64,000 nt of DNA from Candidatus Aminicenantota bacterium. GTDB taxonomy: Bacteria > Acidobacteriota > Aminicenantia > UBA2199. The notes under the pieces are model-generated. The model was not told the DNA's origin. It was given only the letters and a program-made list of their open reading frames with translations, and did no database searches. Positions 41,548 to 48,943 of this stretch are shown here, one piece after another (the first letter of the stretch is position 1; the number at the start of each line of letters is the position of its first letter). The position numbers and the translations under genes are program-made. Location: NCBI GenBank assembly GCA_026393835.1, contig JAPKZK010000110.1:124001-188000 (forward strand), given 5' to 3'.

Positions 41548-41628
41548 AGATCAGGGGTTAGATTCCCGTAGGGGCGAACCCCCGTGTTCGCCCGTTAATG
41601 ACCGGGCCTCCGGCCCTCCTATGATAAA
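41548..41628 (+). repeat. ~80-nt dispersed repeat (CGTAGGGGCGAAC family)
   Basis: AGATCAGGGGTTAGATTCCCGTAGGGGCGAACCCCCGTGT...GGGCCTCCGGCCCTCCTAT, close to the copy at 37485-37570. It follows the 75-nt tail that is also duplicated after the NACHT remnant at 36909. Confidence 0.8.
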
Positions 41629-41700
41629 GGCTTTTTTTCCTGGCGTGCAATGCCTCCTTAAATGTGATATAATCTATAAACAAAATGAGGAAATAAACAA

Positions 41701-41982
41701 ATGGAACTTAATTATAATGTAGCTAGCCGGTCGAAAAAAATGGTTGAAAGTTATTTTTTTCTAATCCGGAATTTACCGGATAAAGACAAGCTCGCCTTGA
41801 TCGCTAAAATCTCAAACTCCATTATCCATGGGAAAAATACCCAGAAGAGAAAGGGGGAAAAAACAAAAGCGGAAATATTGGCCGAAACCTACGGCAGCTT
41901 CCAGTCTACTCAAACCGCCGACGAAATTATCGAGGAAATCTATAATTCAAGACACTTTAGAGACAAAAACCATCGATTATGA
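41701..41982 (+). CDS. Antitoxin partner of a broken VapC
   Basis: A 93-residue protein with a helical N-terminal part (VESYFFLIRNLPDKDKLALI) and a C-terminal tail KTKAEILAETYGSF...DEIIEEIYNSRHF of the kind that wraps PIN toxins; DEIIEEI.NSR is common in such antitoxins. Its stop overlaps the toxin ATG (ATGA). TATAAT at 41668-41673 and GAGGAA before the ATG give it a plausible promoter and ribosome site. As the toxin is internally deleted, this antitoxin is an orphan unless it neutralises a related VapC elsewhere. Confidence 0.65.
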   Translation: MELNYNVASRSKKMVESYFFLIRNLPDKDKLALIAKISNSIIHGKNTQKRKGEKTKAEILAETYGSFQSTQTADEIIEEIYNSRHFRDKNHRL

Positions 41983-42158
41983 AAAAATATTTACTGGACA
42001 CAAATATCTGCATCTATCATATTAAAGGACATTTAATCGATGATTTTGATCTATTAATAGGCTGCAGTGCGATCGCCAATGGTTTAATCCTGGTAACACG
42101 CAATGAGAAGCATTTTAATAGACTGTCTTCATTGAAGATAGAAAATTGGGCGAAATAA
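41979..42158 (+). pseudogene. vapC: VapC toxin with in-frame internal deletion
   Basis: The 59-codon frame reads MKKYLLDTNICIYHIKG and then directly HLIDDFDLLIGCSAIANGLI and LVTRNEKHFNRLSSLKIENW. These are the N-terminal and C-terminal parts of a normal 130-residue VapC; about 70 residues, including the central catalytic Glu, are gone without disturbing the frame. The toxin is therefore almost certainly inactive, although the two Asp-bearing motifs remain. Confidence 0.85.
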
Positions 42159-42164
42159 GAGCCG

Positions 42165-42262
42165 GGAATTAGGGGCTCAGGGCTCAGGGCGCAGGGGTTA
42201 GATTCCCGAAGGGGCGAACCCGCCTTGTTTCCATGTTCGCCCATTAAATGGCCGGTCCCCCG
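42165..42262 (+). repeat. Two dispersed repeats
   Basis: 42165-42196: GGGGCTCAGGGCTCAGGGCG-type run. 42193-42262: diverged copy of the 80-nt GTAGGGGCGAAC repeat (here CGAAGGGGCGAACCCGCCTTG). Confidence 0.65.
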
Positions 42263-42663
42263 GGAGAGTCGGCAATAGCTGCGCGAGTATGCCTTGTGAA
42301 ACAGGGGGCGTAAAAACGTGGATTTTGTCGATCGTGGTTACAGGCATGCAGAAATTAATCCCGCCTACCTGACCGGGAAAATCCCTTTTGAAGAATTCAA
42401 ACCCCACCCCCCCACCAGAGGTATAATCAACTATTAAAGAACAAAATTTTCCACTTTAGAGGTGTGATTTCATGTAAATGAGGAAACACTTCCTGATTAA
42501 GGGGAATGTAAAAGTGTTTAAATGCGGCAGCTTATCGCTCGACCGGCGCTCTCACGGGCATGTACCGCCGCATCCTGCAAGTGATAACCGGCCTTGAAAC
42601 GCCGTCGGCGCCTTTAAAGGAAAGCCCCTATTACCTTCTCCATGATATGGCCGAAGGGTGGAC
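42263..42663 (+). other. Gene-free stretch with possible gene remnants
   Basis: No intact gene in 400 nt. A frame ending at the TGA at 42664-42666 (about 42519 onwards) reads AYRSTGALTGMYRRILQVIT then PSAPLKESPYYLLHDMAEGW, which looks like the C-terminus of a lost protein. Another short protein-like stretch (TGGVKTWILSIVVTG) is near 42300-42345. Neither could be assigned. Confidence 0.35.
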
Positions 42664-42692
42664 TTGATAAGAATAATATTTTTCGCTAAAAT
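42664..42692 (+). promoter_or_regulatory. Promoter of trmL
   Basis: TTGATA at 42664-42669, 17-nt spacer and TAAAAT at 42687-42692. The ATG is at 42701, nine nt after the -10 box and without Shine-Dalgarno, again compatible with a leaderless or almost leaderless transcript. Confidence 0.65.
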
Positions 42693-42700
42693 GATAACTC

Positions 42701-43198
42701 ATGTTAGCAGAAAATAGAAAGGATAACACATTGCAATTCAGCGTTGAAGTCGTCCTGGTGGAACCTGAAATCCCCCAGAATACCGGCAACATTGCCCGAA
42801 CCTGTGCGGCCCTGGGCTGCAAATTGCATTTAATCGAACCCCTGGGTTTTTCCTTGACGACCCAACGTTTACGACGCGCTGGCGTCGATTACTGGAACCT
42901 GGTGGAAGTCGAACGACACCCGGATATGGAGACATTCTTAAGAACCCATACCGGGGGTGTCTTTTACTTTTTCACGCGGAAAGCGCAGCGTTGTTACCAC
43001 GAAGTCGAATTCCGCGGGCGAAACTATTTTGTTTTCGGAAAAGAGTCTACCGGACTTCCCGATGGGCTTATCGCCCAATACCCGGGTCATTGTTTACGTA
43101 TTCCCATGCGTCAGGGTATGCGGTCCCTGAATGTTTCCAATGCCGCGGCCCTGGCGCTCTATGAAGCCTTTCGCCAGAACAATTTCCCCGGCTTCTAA
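42701..43198 (+). CDS. trmL: tRNA (cytidine(34)-2'-O)-methyltransferase
   Basis: A 165-residue SPOUT methyltransferase. All three motifs of the TrmL branch are there: VEPEIPQNTGNIARTCAALG, FVFGKESTGLP and LRIPMRQGMRSLNVSNAAAL, which build the trefoil knot binding S-adenosylmethionine. It methylates the ribose of the wobble base in tRNA-Leu isoacceptors. Slightly longer than the usual 155 residues because of an N-terminal extension of ten residues; the ATG near 42734 is not supported better. Surrounded by repeats, it appears monocistronic. It is a cytoplasmic housekeeping gene. Confidence 0.92.
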   Translation: MLAENRKDNTLQFSVEVVLVEPEIPQNTGNIARTCAALGCKLHLIEPLGFSLTTQRLRRAGVDYWNLVEVERHPDMETFLRTHTGGVFYFFTRKAQRCYHEVEFRGRNYFVFGKESTGLPDGLIAQYPGHCLRIPMRQGMRSLNVSNAAALALYEAFRQNNFPGF

Positions 43199-43240
43199 TT
43201 GCGGGCGGCGCCCGCACCCTAAAAAGGTCCTTCGGGCCAT

Positions 43241-43375
43241 TTATTCCTTTTTCCTTTTAGTTAGGCCATTAACTGCCAGGATGATCAGTATGCCGAGTAT
43301 TATCAGCATAAAGCCGATAATGATTCCATTATACCCCAGGTCCCCGGAAAGAAACCGTGAAAGTCCTCCAAACAT
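43241..43375 (-). CDS. Small single-span membrane protein
   Basis: A 44-codon gene on the minus strand: MFGGLSRFLSGDLGYNGIII leads into a membrane helix (GFMLIILGILIILAVNG) and a basic end LTKRKKE, which suggests the C-terminus is in the cytoplasm. AGGAG lies eight nt before the ATG. The neat topology and ribosome site make it a likely real gene although it is very short. It is convergent with trmL. I know no family for it. Confidence 0.6.
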   Translation of the reverse strand: MFGGLSRFLSGDLGYNGIIIGFMLIILGILIILAVNGLTKRKKE

Positions 43376-43518
43376 TTACCTGCTCCTTTTTTTGTTTTCA
43401 AGCACGCTGAATAGTATAACCCATAAGCCAAAAAAATGGTAGAGTTAAACCCATATTCACCTGGGGGGTTGCTCGTTTTTTTAACTCCGCTGAATTTGAA
43501 AAATTCCAGGGCGACCCT

Positions 43519-43547
43519 TTGAAAATTACTCCTGTTTGTGGTATCTT
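43519..43547 (+). promoter_or_regulatory. Promoter near the start of the C69-like peptidase gene
   Basis: TTGAAA at 43519-43524, 17-nt spacer, TATCTT at 43542-43547; the ATG chosen is at 43555, eight nt later. Another case of a -10 box just before a start codon. Confidence 0.45.
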
Positions 43548-43554
43548 AGAAAGC

Positions 43555-45033
43555 ATGAGATGTATGAAGCAATTCATATCGATTATCGCATGCCAGTTAT
43601 TTTTGGCCGCTTCTTTTTTATTGGCGGAAAATAATAATGGCTTTACCATCGTCGTCGGGAAAGACGCAGGCGATGCAGGCGCCGTAATGGTGGCCCACAA
43701 TGAGGACGCCGCCGGGAAAAATTTATTCGCGGATGTCCAGATCATCCCGCCCATCGCCCATATTCGCGGCGCGGTAGTAGCATTAAAAAATAACCCGGTA
43801 ATCCCCCAGGTTACCATGACCTATGGGTTTCTGCGGATCCAGGTCCCGGGTATCGATTCCAGCGACTCCTATGTGAACCGGGAAGGCGTTGTAATCACAT
43901 CCAATGCCTGTAAGTCCAGGGAAGACCGGCCGGACTTCACCGGCGGCGGCGTCGATCTCTTACTGGTACGCCTGATGGCGGAACGGGCTTCTTCAGCCAG
44001 GGATGCCGTGGGAATTGCCGGGCGCTTGTTAGACATCTACGGGTATTACGCTTCGGGTAGAAGTTTCGCCATTGCCGACGCCAAAGAGGCCTGGCTGCTG
44101 CAAATTGTCAGTGGGAAACACTGGGTCGCCCAACGGGTCCCGGATGACCAGGTCGCCGTGGCGGCCAATTGTTACACCATCGAAGCAGTGAACCTGCAAG
44201 ATAAAGACAACTTCATGGGTTCCAAAGACCTACTGGAATATGCCGGCAAACGGGGCTGGTATCAACCTAACCGCCACGGCCCATTCAATTTTGCCAGGGA
44301 CTATTCCACGCCTGGTAATTGGGATGCCAAAAAGAATACCTTGCGCCGGTGGCGCGCCCTCAATTTAATAGCGAAAAAGAAGTATAAATTGGATTCTCCA
44401 TTCCCCTTTGCTTTTCCCGTGTCTAAAAAGTCCGTCAAGCTAACCGATTTATTCCGGGTGCTTCGGGATCATTACGAAGATACGGAGTATGATGTAACCG
44501 ACAATTACAAAAAAGGCTCGCTCAACTCCACCATAAACCGGGCCATTTGTACAGACACAACCCGCTATTCTTTTATCGCGGAGTTGAGGTCCGGGTTCCC
44601 GCCGGAGATCGCCAACCGTATCTGGGTGGCTTTCAGGCGGCCCGATTCCAATGCCTACTCTCCCTGGTACACCTCCATGCCCGTGCTGCCGGAGGGGTAC
44701 ACCATCGACGGCGACGGTACAGCGGTCAAGAACTATTCTCAAAAGCCGCAAAGTCCCGTTACCCTTACCCCTGATTATGCTTACTGGCATTATGCGAAAT
44801 TATCCGATCTGGTGGACCGGGATTATAAATCGCACATCAAACCGGTCATTAAAGAGTGGGAAAATTTCGAGGATTACGCCCAGAAATCCCTGAAAAAAAT
44901 GGAAAAAGAATTCGACTACCTGTTAAAAACCGATAAACATATTGCGGAAAAAATAATCACCAATTACATTCACAGGCTGGAATACAGGAAATGGTTCCTG
45001 ACCATACAATTGACCCGGCAGCTAGAAATCTAA
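43555..45033 (+). CDS. Secreted C69-family dipeptidase-like protein lacking the usual Cys
   Basis: About 492 residues. A signal peptide (KQFISIIACQLFLAASFLLA) precedes an Ntn-hydrolase domain of the C69 (PepD/U34) type: FTIVVGKDAGDAGAVMVAHN, VNREGVVITSNACKS, FAIADAKEAWLLQIVSGKHW and NRAICTDTTRYSFIAEL. In active C69 enzymes the mature chain starts with Cys, as in CTTIVVGK; here the aligned residue is Phe (NNGFTIVVGK), so the nucleophile seems to be missing unless processing differs. It may be a non-catalytic homologue. The ends of the family are complete. A -10 box lies eight nt before the ATG. Confidence 0.75.
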   Translation: MRCMKQFISIIACQLFLAASFLLAENNNGFTIVVGKDAGDAGAVMVAHNEDAAGKNLFADVQIIPPIAHIRGAVVALKNNPVIPQVTMTYGFLRIQVPGIDSSDSYVNREGVVITSNACKSREDRPDFTGGGVDLLLVRLMAERASSARDAVGIAGRLLDIYGYYASGRSFAIADAKEAWLLQIVSGKHWVAQRVPDDQVAVAANCYTIEAVNLQDKDNFMGSKDLLEYAGKRGWYQPNRHGPFNFARDYSTPGNWDAKKNTLRRWRALNLIAKKKYKLDSPFPFAFPVSKKSVKLTDLFRVLRDHYEDTEYDVTDNYKKGSLNSTINRAICTDTTRYSFIAELRSGFPPEIANRIWVAFRRPDSNAYSPWYTSMPVLPEGYTIDGDGTAVKNYSQKPQSPVTLTPDYAYWHYAKLSDLVDRDYKSHIKPVIKEWENFEDYAQKSLKKMEKEFDYLLKTDKHIAEKIITNYIHRLEYRKWFLTIQLTRQLEI

Positions 45034-45042
45034 TTATCAAAA

Positions 45043-45110
45043 CTAAAAGCTTTTGTGGGGGGTCTAAGGGGGGCAGAACGGCATTTTCTCGAAAAGAGCC
45101 CCCCTTAAAT
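45043..45110 (+). repeat. Dispersed repeat, AAAAGCTTTT...GGGGGGTC family
   Basis: AAAAGCTTTTGTGGGGGGTC, AAGGGGGGCAGAACGG, TTCTCGAAAAGAGCCCCCCTT; second copy of the element at 10362-10472. Its right end abuts the stop of the lipoprotein gene on the other strand and probably serves as a terminator for both converging genes. Confidence 0.6.
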
Positions 45111-45671
45111 CTTTTTAATCAGTTCCATTACAATTTTTTCCGCCAGGACTTGTGGGCTGTCGGCTTTTGTAGTTAATCGCGTATTCATCGGGTAATGGGG
45201 GTCTTTGCCCGAATCCCCCCTAGCGTTTTCCGCCAGGAAAATGGTTGTCCGGGTTTTCACATTGATGATCCTGATTTTCATCTTAACCCGGGAGCTATTA
45301 ATGCCGCCGTAATAGAAATCTTTCAACTCGCCCACCAGGATATAGTCGAAATTTTTTGACTGTTTATCATCCAGCAGGTAGAGGATACGGTCTTCTTCGC
45401 TTTCGCCCAGCCTGGGCCAGGGAGAATTGGCCACCAGGCCCACCACCTTAAACTTTTTAGATTTAAGCAGCCGGGAATGGAAAAGTTCAGCCGCTTGTGC
45501 GCCGGCGTCGCCGGCGTAAGAAGGTTCCTTAAAGTTAAAAATGAGAATAGAAGACCGGCCCAGGTTTTGGCGTTTCAAGTCCAGGAAAACTTCCAGGCTT
45601 TTATCCGGTTGCAGGGCAGCGCAGCCCGCCGTTAAGATAACTATTAATACGAGAGCGCTTATTTTTTTCAT
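45105..45671 (-). CDS. Lipoprotein of unknown function
   Basis: A 188-residue protein with a clear lipoprotein signal (KKISALVLIVILTAGCAALQ, lipobox LTAGC). The mature domain has a strand-helix pattern, SSILIFNFKEPSYAGD then ELFHSRLLKSKKFKVVGLVA, YILVGELKDFYYGGINSSRV and MKIRIINVKTRTTIFLAE, which recalls the CsgG/GNA1162-type fold of outer-membrane-associated lipoproteins. The lipoprotein at 20129-20740 has a similar plan. It is transcribed alone on the minus strand after the cstA operon and converges on the C69-like gene. Confidence 0.7.
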   Translation of the reverse strand: MKKISALVLIVILTAGCAALQPDKSLEVFLDLKRQNLGRSSILIFNFKEPSYAGDAGAQAAELFHSRLLKSKKFKVVGLVANSPWPRLGESEEDRILYLLDDKQSKNFDYILVGELKDFYYGGINSSRVKMKIRIINVKTRTTIFLAENARGDSGKDPHYPMNTRLTTKADSPQVLAEKIVMELIKKI

Positions 45672-45712
45672 GAAAAGATTATACCTTATTTACAAAAAAA
45701 ATAAAACCATTG

Positions 45713-45775
45713 CCCCCGGCAAGTCAGGACCTTTTTGAAAAAAGGTCCCGACACCCCCAAAAACTTTTGATAAAC
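45713..45775 (-). repeat. REP-like hairpin repeat, inverted copy
   Basis: Contains GGACCTTTTTGAAAAAAGGTCC and ends CCAAAAACTTTTGATAA, the reverse of the AAAAGTTTT...family. It lies directly after the stop of cstA. Confidence 0.7.
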
Positions 45776-47410
45776 CTATTTTGCAGTTGCGCCCTTTATT
45801 ACGGTTTTGTAGCTCTCGATAACCAGTAAAATCGCCAGCCCCATTAAAATACAAGCGATAATCCCCACAGTGGAAAACCCATATTTACCGATCAAAATCA
45901 CCAACGCCCATAAGGTCATGATATTCATAAAGAGCATCGGGACTATTACGAAACCCAATTTCTTACCCAGTTTTTTCAACCAAACCGCAATCACCAACAG
46001 GACCAACCCGGCCAGCAATTGATTCGTCGCGCCAAAAACAGGCCAAATCGCTTTCCACGCAGGGAGTGGGTTGCCCTGGGGGTCTTTCAACGTAATAAGC
46101 ACAAATATGGCCGGCAGCAATACCGTGGCAAAGGTTGAAAAATAACGGGACCTAGCCCCCTTCAAATTGAAAAACTCCTCGAATATATACCGCCCCAACC
46201 GCGTAGCCGTGTCAAGGGTAGTTAAAATAAAGGTAGATAACGCCAACAGCGCGAATGAGTAGCCCAGTTTCGCCGGGACCCCGAAAAAGGATAAGAATTT
46301 GCTCATGCCGGTGGCATAAACGATCAACGGGGGTTTGGAAACCAGGTCGTCCCCCTGGGCCATCATAATAACGGTAGCCAGGGCAATTACCGCCACGACG
46401 CCTTCAATCAACATGGCGCCATAGCCCACCAACCGGGTATCGGATTCCTTATCCAATTGCTTGGAAGAAGTCCCGGAAGCAACGACCGCATGAAAACCGG
46501 AACAGGCCCCGCACGCAACGGTAATAAACAAAATGGGAAATAACGAACCCAACACGGGGTCCGACCATGTTTTAAAGGCAGGATATTGCATGACAAAACC
46601 GCCGAAAATGATGCCCATGAACCCGCCCAGGACCGAAGCATAAAGAAGATAAGAAGAAAGATAATCCCTGGGCTGCAGTAAAATCCAGACGGGGGTCGTA
46701 GACGCCGCGAAACAATAAATAACCAGGAGAATATCCCAGGTTTTAGCCGGGTCTCCGCCTATAAACGCCGGTATGGTTTGGGCATCGATGGGAATAAGCT
46801 GCCCCAACCATACACACACAAAAACCAGGGGAACAAAAATCAGCGACGCCCACAAAACTGAGACTTTCAACCGATAAACGACGATGCCGAAACCGACGGC
46901 CAGGACCATAAATAAAATAGAAGAAGTGGCCACCCCGCCGTCCTGGACAAAGGTAGATGACGTCAAATCCGTGAATACAGTTAGTACATATATCAGTGAC
47001 AACCATATGAAAAGCAGGAGGAGTTTATAAGCCAGAGGCGACATATATTCCCTGGCGACTTCGGCGATGGAGCGGGCTTTGTGGCGTATCGAGGCGATAA
47101 GCGCCGAAAAATCATGCACGCCGCCGATAAAGATGGACCCCAGTAGCACCCATAATAAAGCCGGGAGCCACCCGAAAGCCAGGGCCGCCATGATAGGACC
47201 GACAATAGGGCCAGCGCCGGCAATAGAAGAAAAATGATGCCCCAATAAAACCGAACGGTGAGCCGGAACGCGGTCTACTCCATCGTAATCGGTATGGCTG
47301 GGGGTTGCCCTGTTATTATTTATATCGTAACGTTTTTCCAGGAATTTTCCATACCATATATAAGCCACAGCAAACAAGACAATCGTAATGAGTGGAATGA
47401 TGATTAACAT
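45776..47410 (-). CDS. cstA: CstA-type carbon starvation/pyruvate transporter
   Basis: About 544 residues with more than twelve membrane helices and the CstA hallmark HHFSSIAGAGPIVGPIMAA near residue 60. Further conserved parts are FIGGVHDFSALIASIRHKAR, GACSGFHAVVASGTSSKQLD and TRLGRYIFEEFF. Homologues take up pyruvate or peptides across the inner membrane; this is the shorter version without the extended C-terminal domain. The start is set at 47410, four nt after the stop of the desulfurase-like gene and behind AAGGAT; the frame runs further upstream inside that gene. It is the last gene of a three-gene minus-strand operon. Confidence 0.9.
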   Translation of the reverse strand: MLIIIPLITIVLFAVAYIWYGKFLEKRYDINNNRATPSHTDYDGVDRVPAHRSVLLGHHFSSIAGAGPIVGPIMAALAFGWLPALLWVLLGSIFIGGVHDFSALIASIRHKARSIAEVAREYMSPLAYKLLLLFIWLSLIYVLTVFTDLTSSTFVQDGGVATSSILFMVLAVGFGIVVYRLKVSVLWASLIFVPLVFVCVWLGQLIPIDAQTIPAFIGGDPAKTWDILLVIYCFAASTTPVWILLQPRDYLSSYLLYASVLGGFMGIIFGGFVMQYPAFKTWSDPVLGSLFPILFITVACGACSGFHAVVASGTSSKQLDKESDTRLVGYGAMLIEGVVAVIALATVIMMAQGDDLVSKPPLIVYATGMSKFLSFFGVPAKLGYSFALLALSTFILTTLDTATRLGRYIFEEFFNLKGARSRYFSTFATVLLPAIFVLITLKDPQGNPLPAWKAIWPVFGATNQLLAGLVLLVIAVWLKKLGKKLGFVIVPMLFMNIMTLWALVILIGKYGFSTVGIIACILMGLAILLVIESYKTVIKGATAK

Positions 47411-47414
47411 GATT

Positions 47415-48659
47415 CTATCCTTGCAGGGTTTCAAGAACTCGTATCAGCCTGTCCATTTCTTCGAGGGTGTTATAATGCACCATGCTTACGCGCACCACCC
47501 CGTCCTGTGGCGCCAGGCCCAGGTCTTCGATCAGCCTCCGGGCGTAAAAATCGCCGTAACGGATCCCGATCTTATGCTTATCCACTTCGGGCGGAATCGT
47601 ACTGCTCTTCACATTTTTAATTACAAACGAAACCGTCGGCATACGCACACTGCGCCCGGATTCTTTTTTCCCGATAATACGAACATCGGAACGGCTGTTC
47701 AAAAAGTCCAACAACCGGGCGGACAGGCCTTCCTCGTGCTCTGCAAAACATTCATACGCCAATGCGGCGGCGTCCCGCAGCCCTTTGACCTCGCGGCCCC
47801 CGGCTTGGCCGGCGTGAACCTCTGCCAGTCCGGTGAGATAATCGCCGATCCCGGTTATACCGTAACTCAATTCATAATTGGAACTCCCCGGTTGGAATTT
47901 ATAAGGCACATCGTTCTCAGCGATGAAAAAATGATTCACCCCGGGCATTCGCAATAAATGCGCTTTTTTACCATAAAGCACAGAATAATGCGGACCGTAT
48001 ACCTTATAAAAACTAAATGCATAAAAATCCACATCCAGTTGGCGAACATCCGGCAGCGCATGCGGGGCGTAAGCCACACCGTCCACGCAAATCATGGCCC
48101 CCCGTTCATGCACAAAGGAAGCAATTTGTTTGATGGGGTTGATGGTTCCCAGGATATTGGAAGCATGAGTCAACGCCACCAGTCGCGTTTTTTCCGTCAT
48201 CAGTGCGGCGAGGTCCTCCAGGTGAAGTTCCAGGGTCTCTGGGTTCACCCGCCAGGTTTTAATGATCATTCCCCTTTTTTCCAGGTTTCTCCAGGGGCCG
48301 ATATTGGCCTCATGGTCGCAATTGGTAACAATCACCTCATCGCCGGGTTTAAACGTCTCTACCAGTGACAGGGACAAGAGTTTCATCAGCATGGTGGTAG
48401 AAGACCCCAGGATGACCTCACATTCATCTTCAGCATTAACCAACTCTGCCGCGACCCGCGCCCCGGCTTTCACCCGTTGACCGGCCAATTGGGAAATCTC
48501 ATAAGAAGCGCCCAATTGCACGTCCGAGGTCATTAGATACTGGTGAATCCTGTCTGCCACCTGTTTCAAAGTTTGCGAACCGCCGGCGTTATCGAGAAAT
48601 ACCCACTCCCCGGCCAGCGCAGGGAATTGCGCCCTGACAAAATCGATAGCTAATTTCAT
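47415..48659 (-). CDS. Cysteine desulfurase-like PLP enzyme
   Basis: A 414-residue class V aminotransferase-fold protein. Visible are FLDNAGGSQTLKQVADRIHQ, GSSTTMLMKLLS, the Asp/His site TNCDHEANIGPW, CVDGVAYAPHALPD and the PLP-binding lysine in FYAFSFYKVYGPHYSVLYG. This matches the 'cysteine desulfurase-like protein' branch close to VC1184 rather than IscS/SufS. There is no obvious catalytic Cys in the IscS position, so selenocysteine lyase or other beta-lyase activity is possible. It directly follows a zinc-ribbon gene (stop and start adjacent) and precedes cstA by 4 nt. Confidence 0.85.
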   Translation of the reverse strand: MKLAIDFVRAQFPALAGEWVFLDNAGGSQTLKQVADRIHQYLMTSDVQLGASYEISQLAGQRVKAGARVAAELVNAEDECEVILGSSTTMLMKLLSLSLVETFKPGDEVIVTNCDHEANIGPWRNLEKRGMIIKTWRVNPETLELHLEDLAALMTEKTRLVALTHASNILGTINPIKQIASFVHERGAMICVDGVAYAPHALPDVRQLDVDFYAFSFYKVYGPHYSVLYGKKAHLLRMPGVNHFFIAENDVPYKFQPGSSNYELSYGITGIGDYLTGLAEVHAGQAGGREVKGLRDAAALAYECFAEHEEGLSARLLDFLNSRSDVRIIGKKESGRSVRMPTVSFVIKNVKSSTIPPEVDKHKIGIRYGDFYARRLIEDLGLAPQDGVVRVSMVHYNTLEEMDRLIRVLETLQG

Positions 48660-48899
48660 TTATCCTCCATTTTCGTAATGCGTAGAGAATTTCTCCCTCA
48701 ATTTTTCCAATTTGTCCTTGGGTAAGTAATGTCCCATATACCCACATTTCAGACAGACATATGAACGGCTCCTGTACCCGTGAACGGTAAAAACGCCGGT
48801 GGGCACAAAAGTATTGGCCGCGGTGCCGAGATAACCGAAACACAAATCAGTGCTGCCACAGGACATACAGTTAAAAGTAATATTTTTTTCACCTATCAT
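48660..48899 (-). CDS. Small zinc-ribbon protein
   Basis: A 79-residue protein with two Cys pairs, CMSCGSTDLCFG near residue 11 and YVCLKCGYMGHYLP near residue 48, that make a zinc ribbon; a strand-rich segment (FVPTGVFTVHGYRSRS) lies between them and a charged helix (KDKLEKLREKFSTHY) closes it. GGAGG precedes the ATG and its stop touches the start of the desulfurase-like gene (TAAATG), so they are co-translated. The role is not known; nucleic-acid binding or assistance to the PLP enzyme are both possible. Confidence 0.75.
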   Translation of the reverse strand: MIGEKNITFNCMSCGSTDLCFGYLGTAANTFVPTGVFTVHGYRSRSYVCLKCGYMGHYLPKDKLEKLREKFSTHYENGG

Positions 48900-48943
48900 T
48901 GTTTAACCTCCAGTAAGATATTATATCATTTTCAAAAGGGAAA

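Noticed and set aside
42198..42407. 69-codon minus-strand frame in a repeat field
   Set aside because: Part of it is the translated GTAGGGGCGAAC repeat and no start signal is present.
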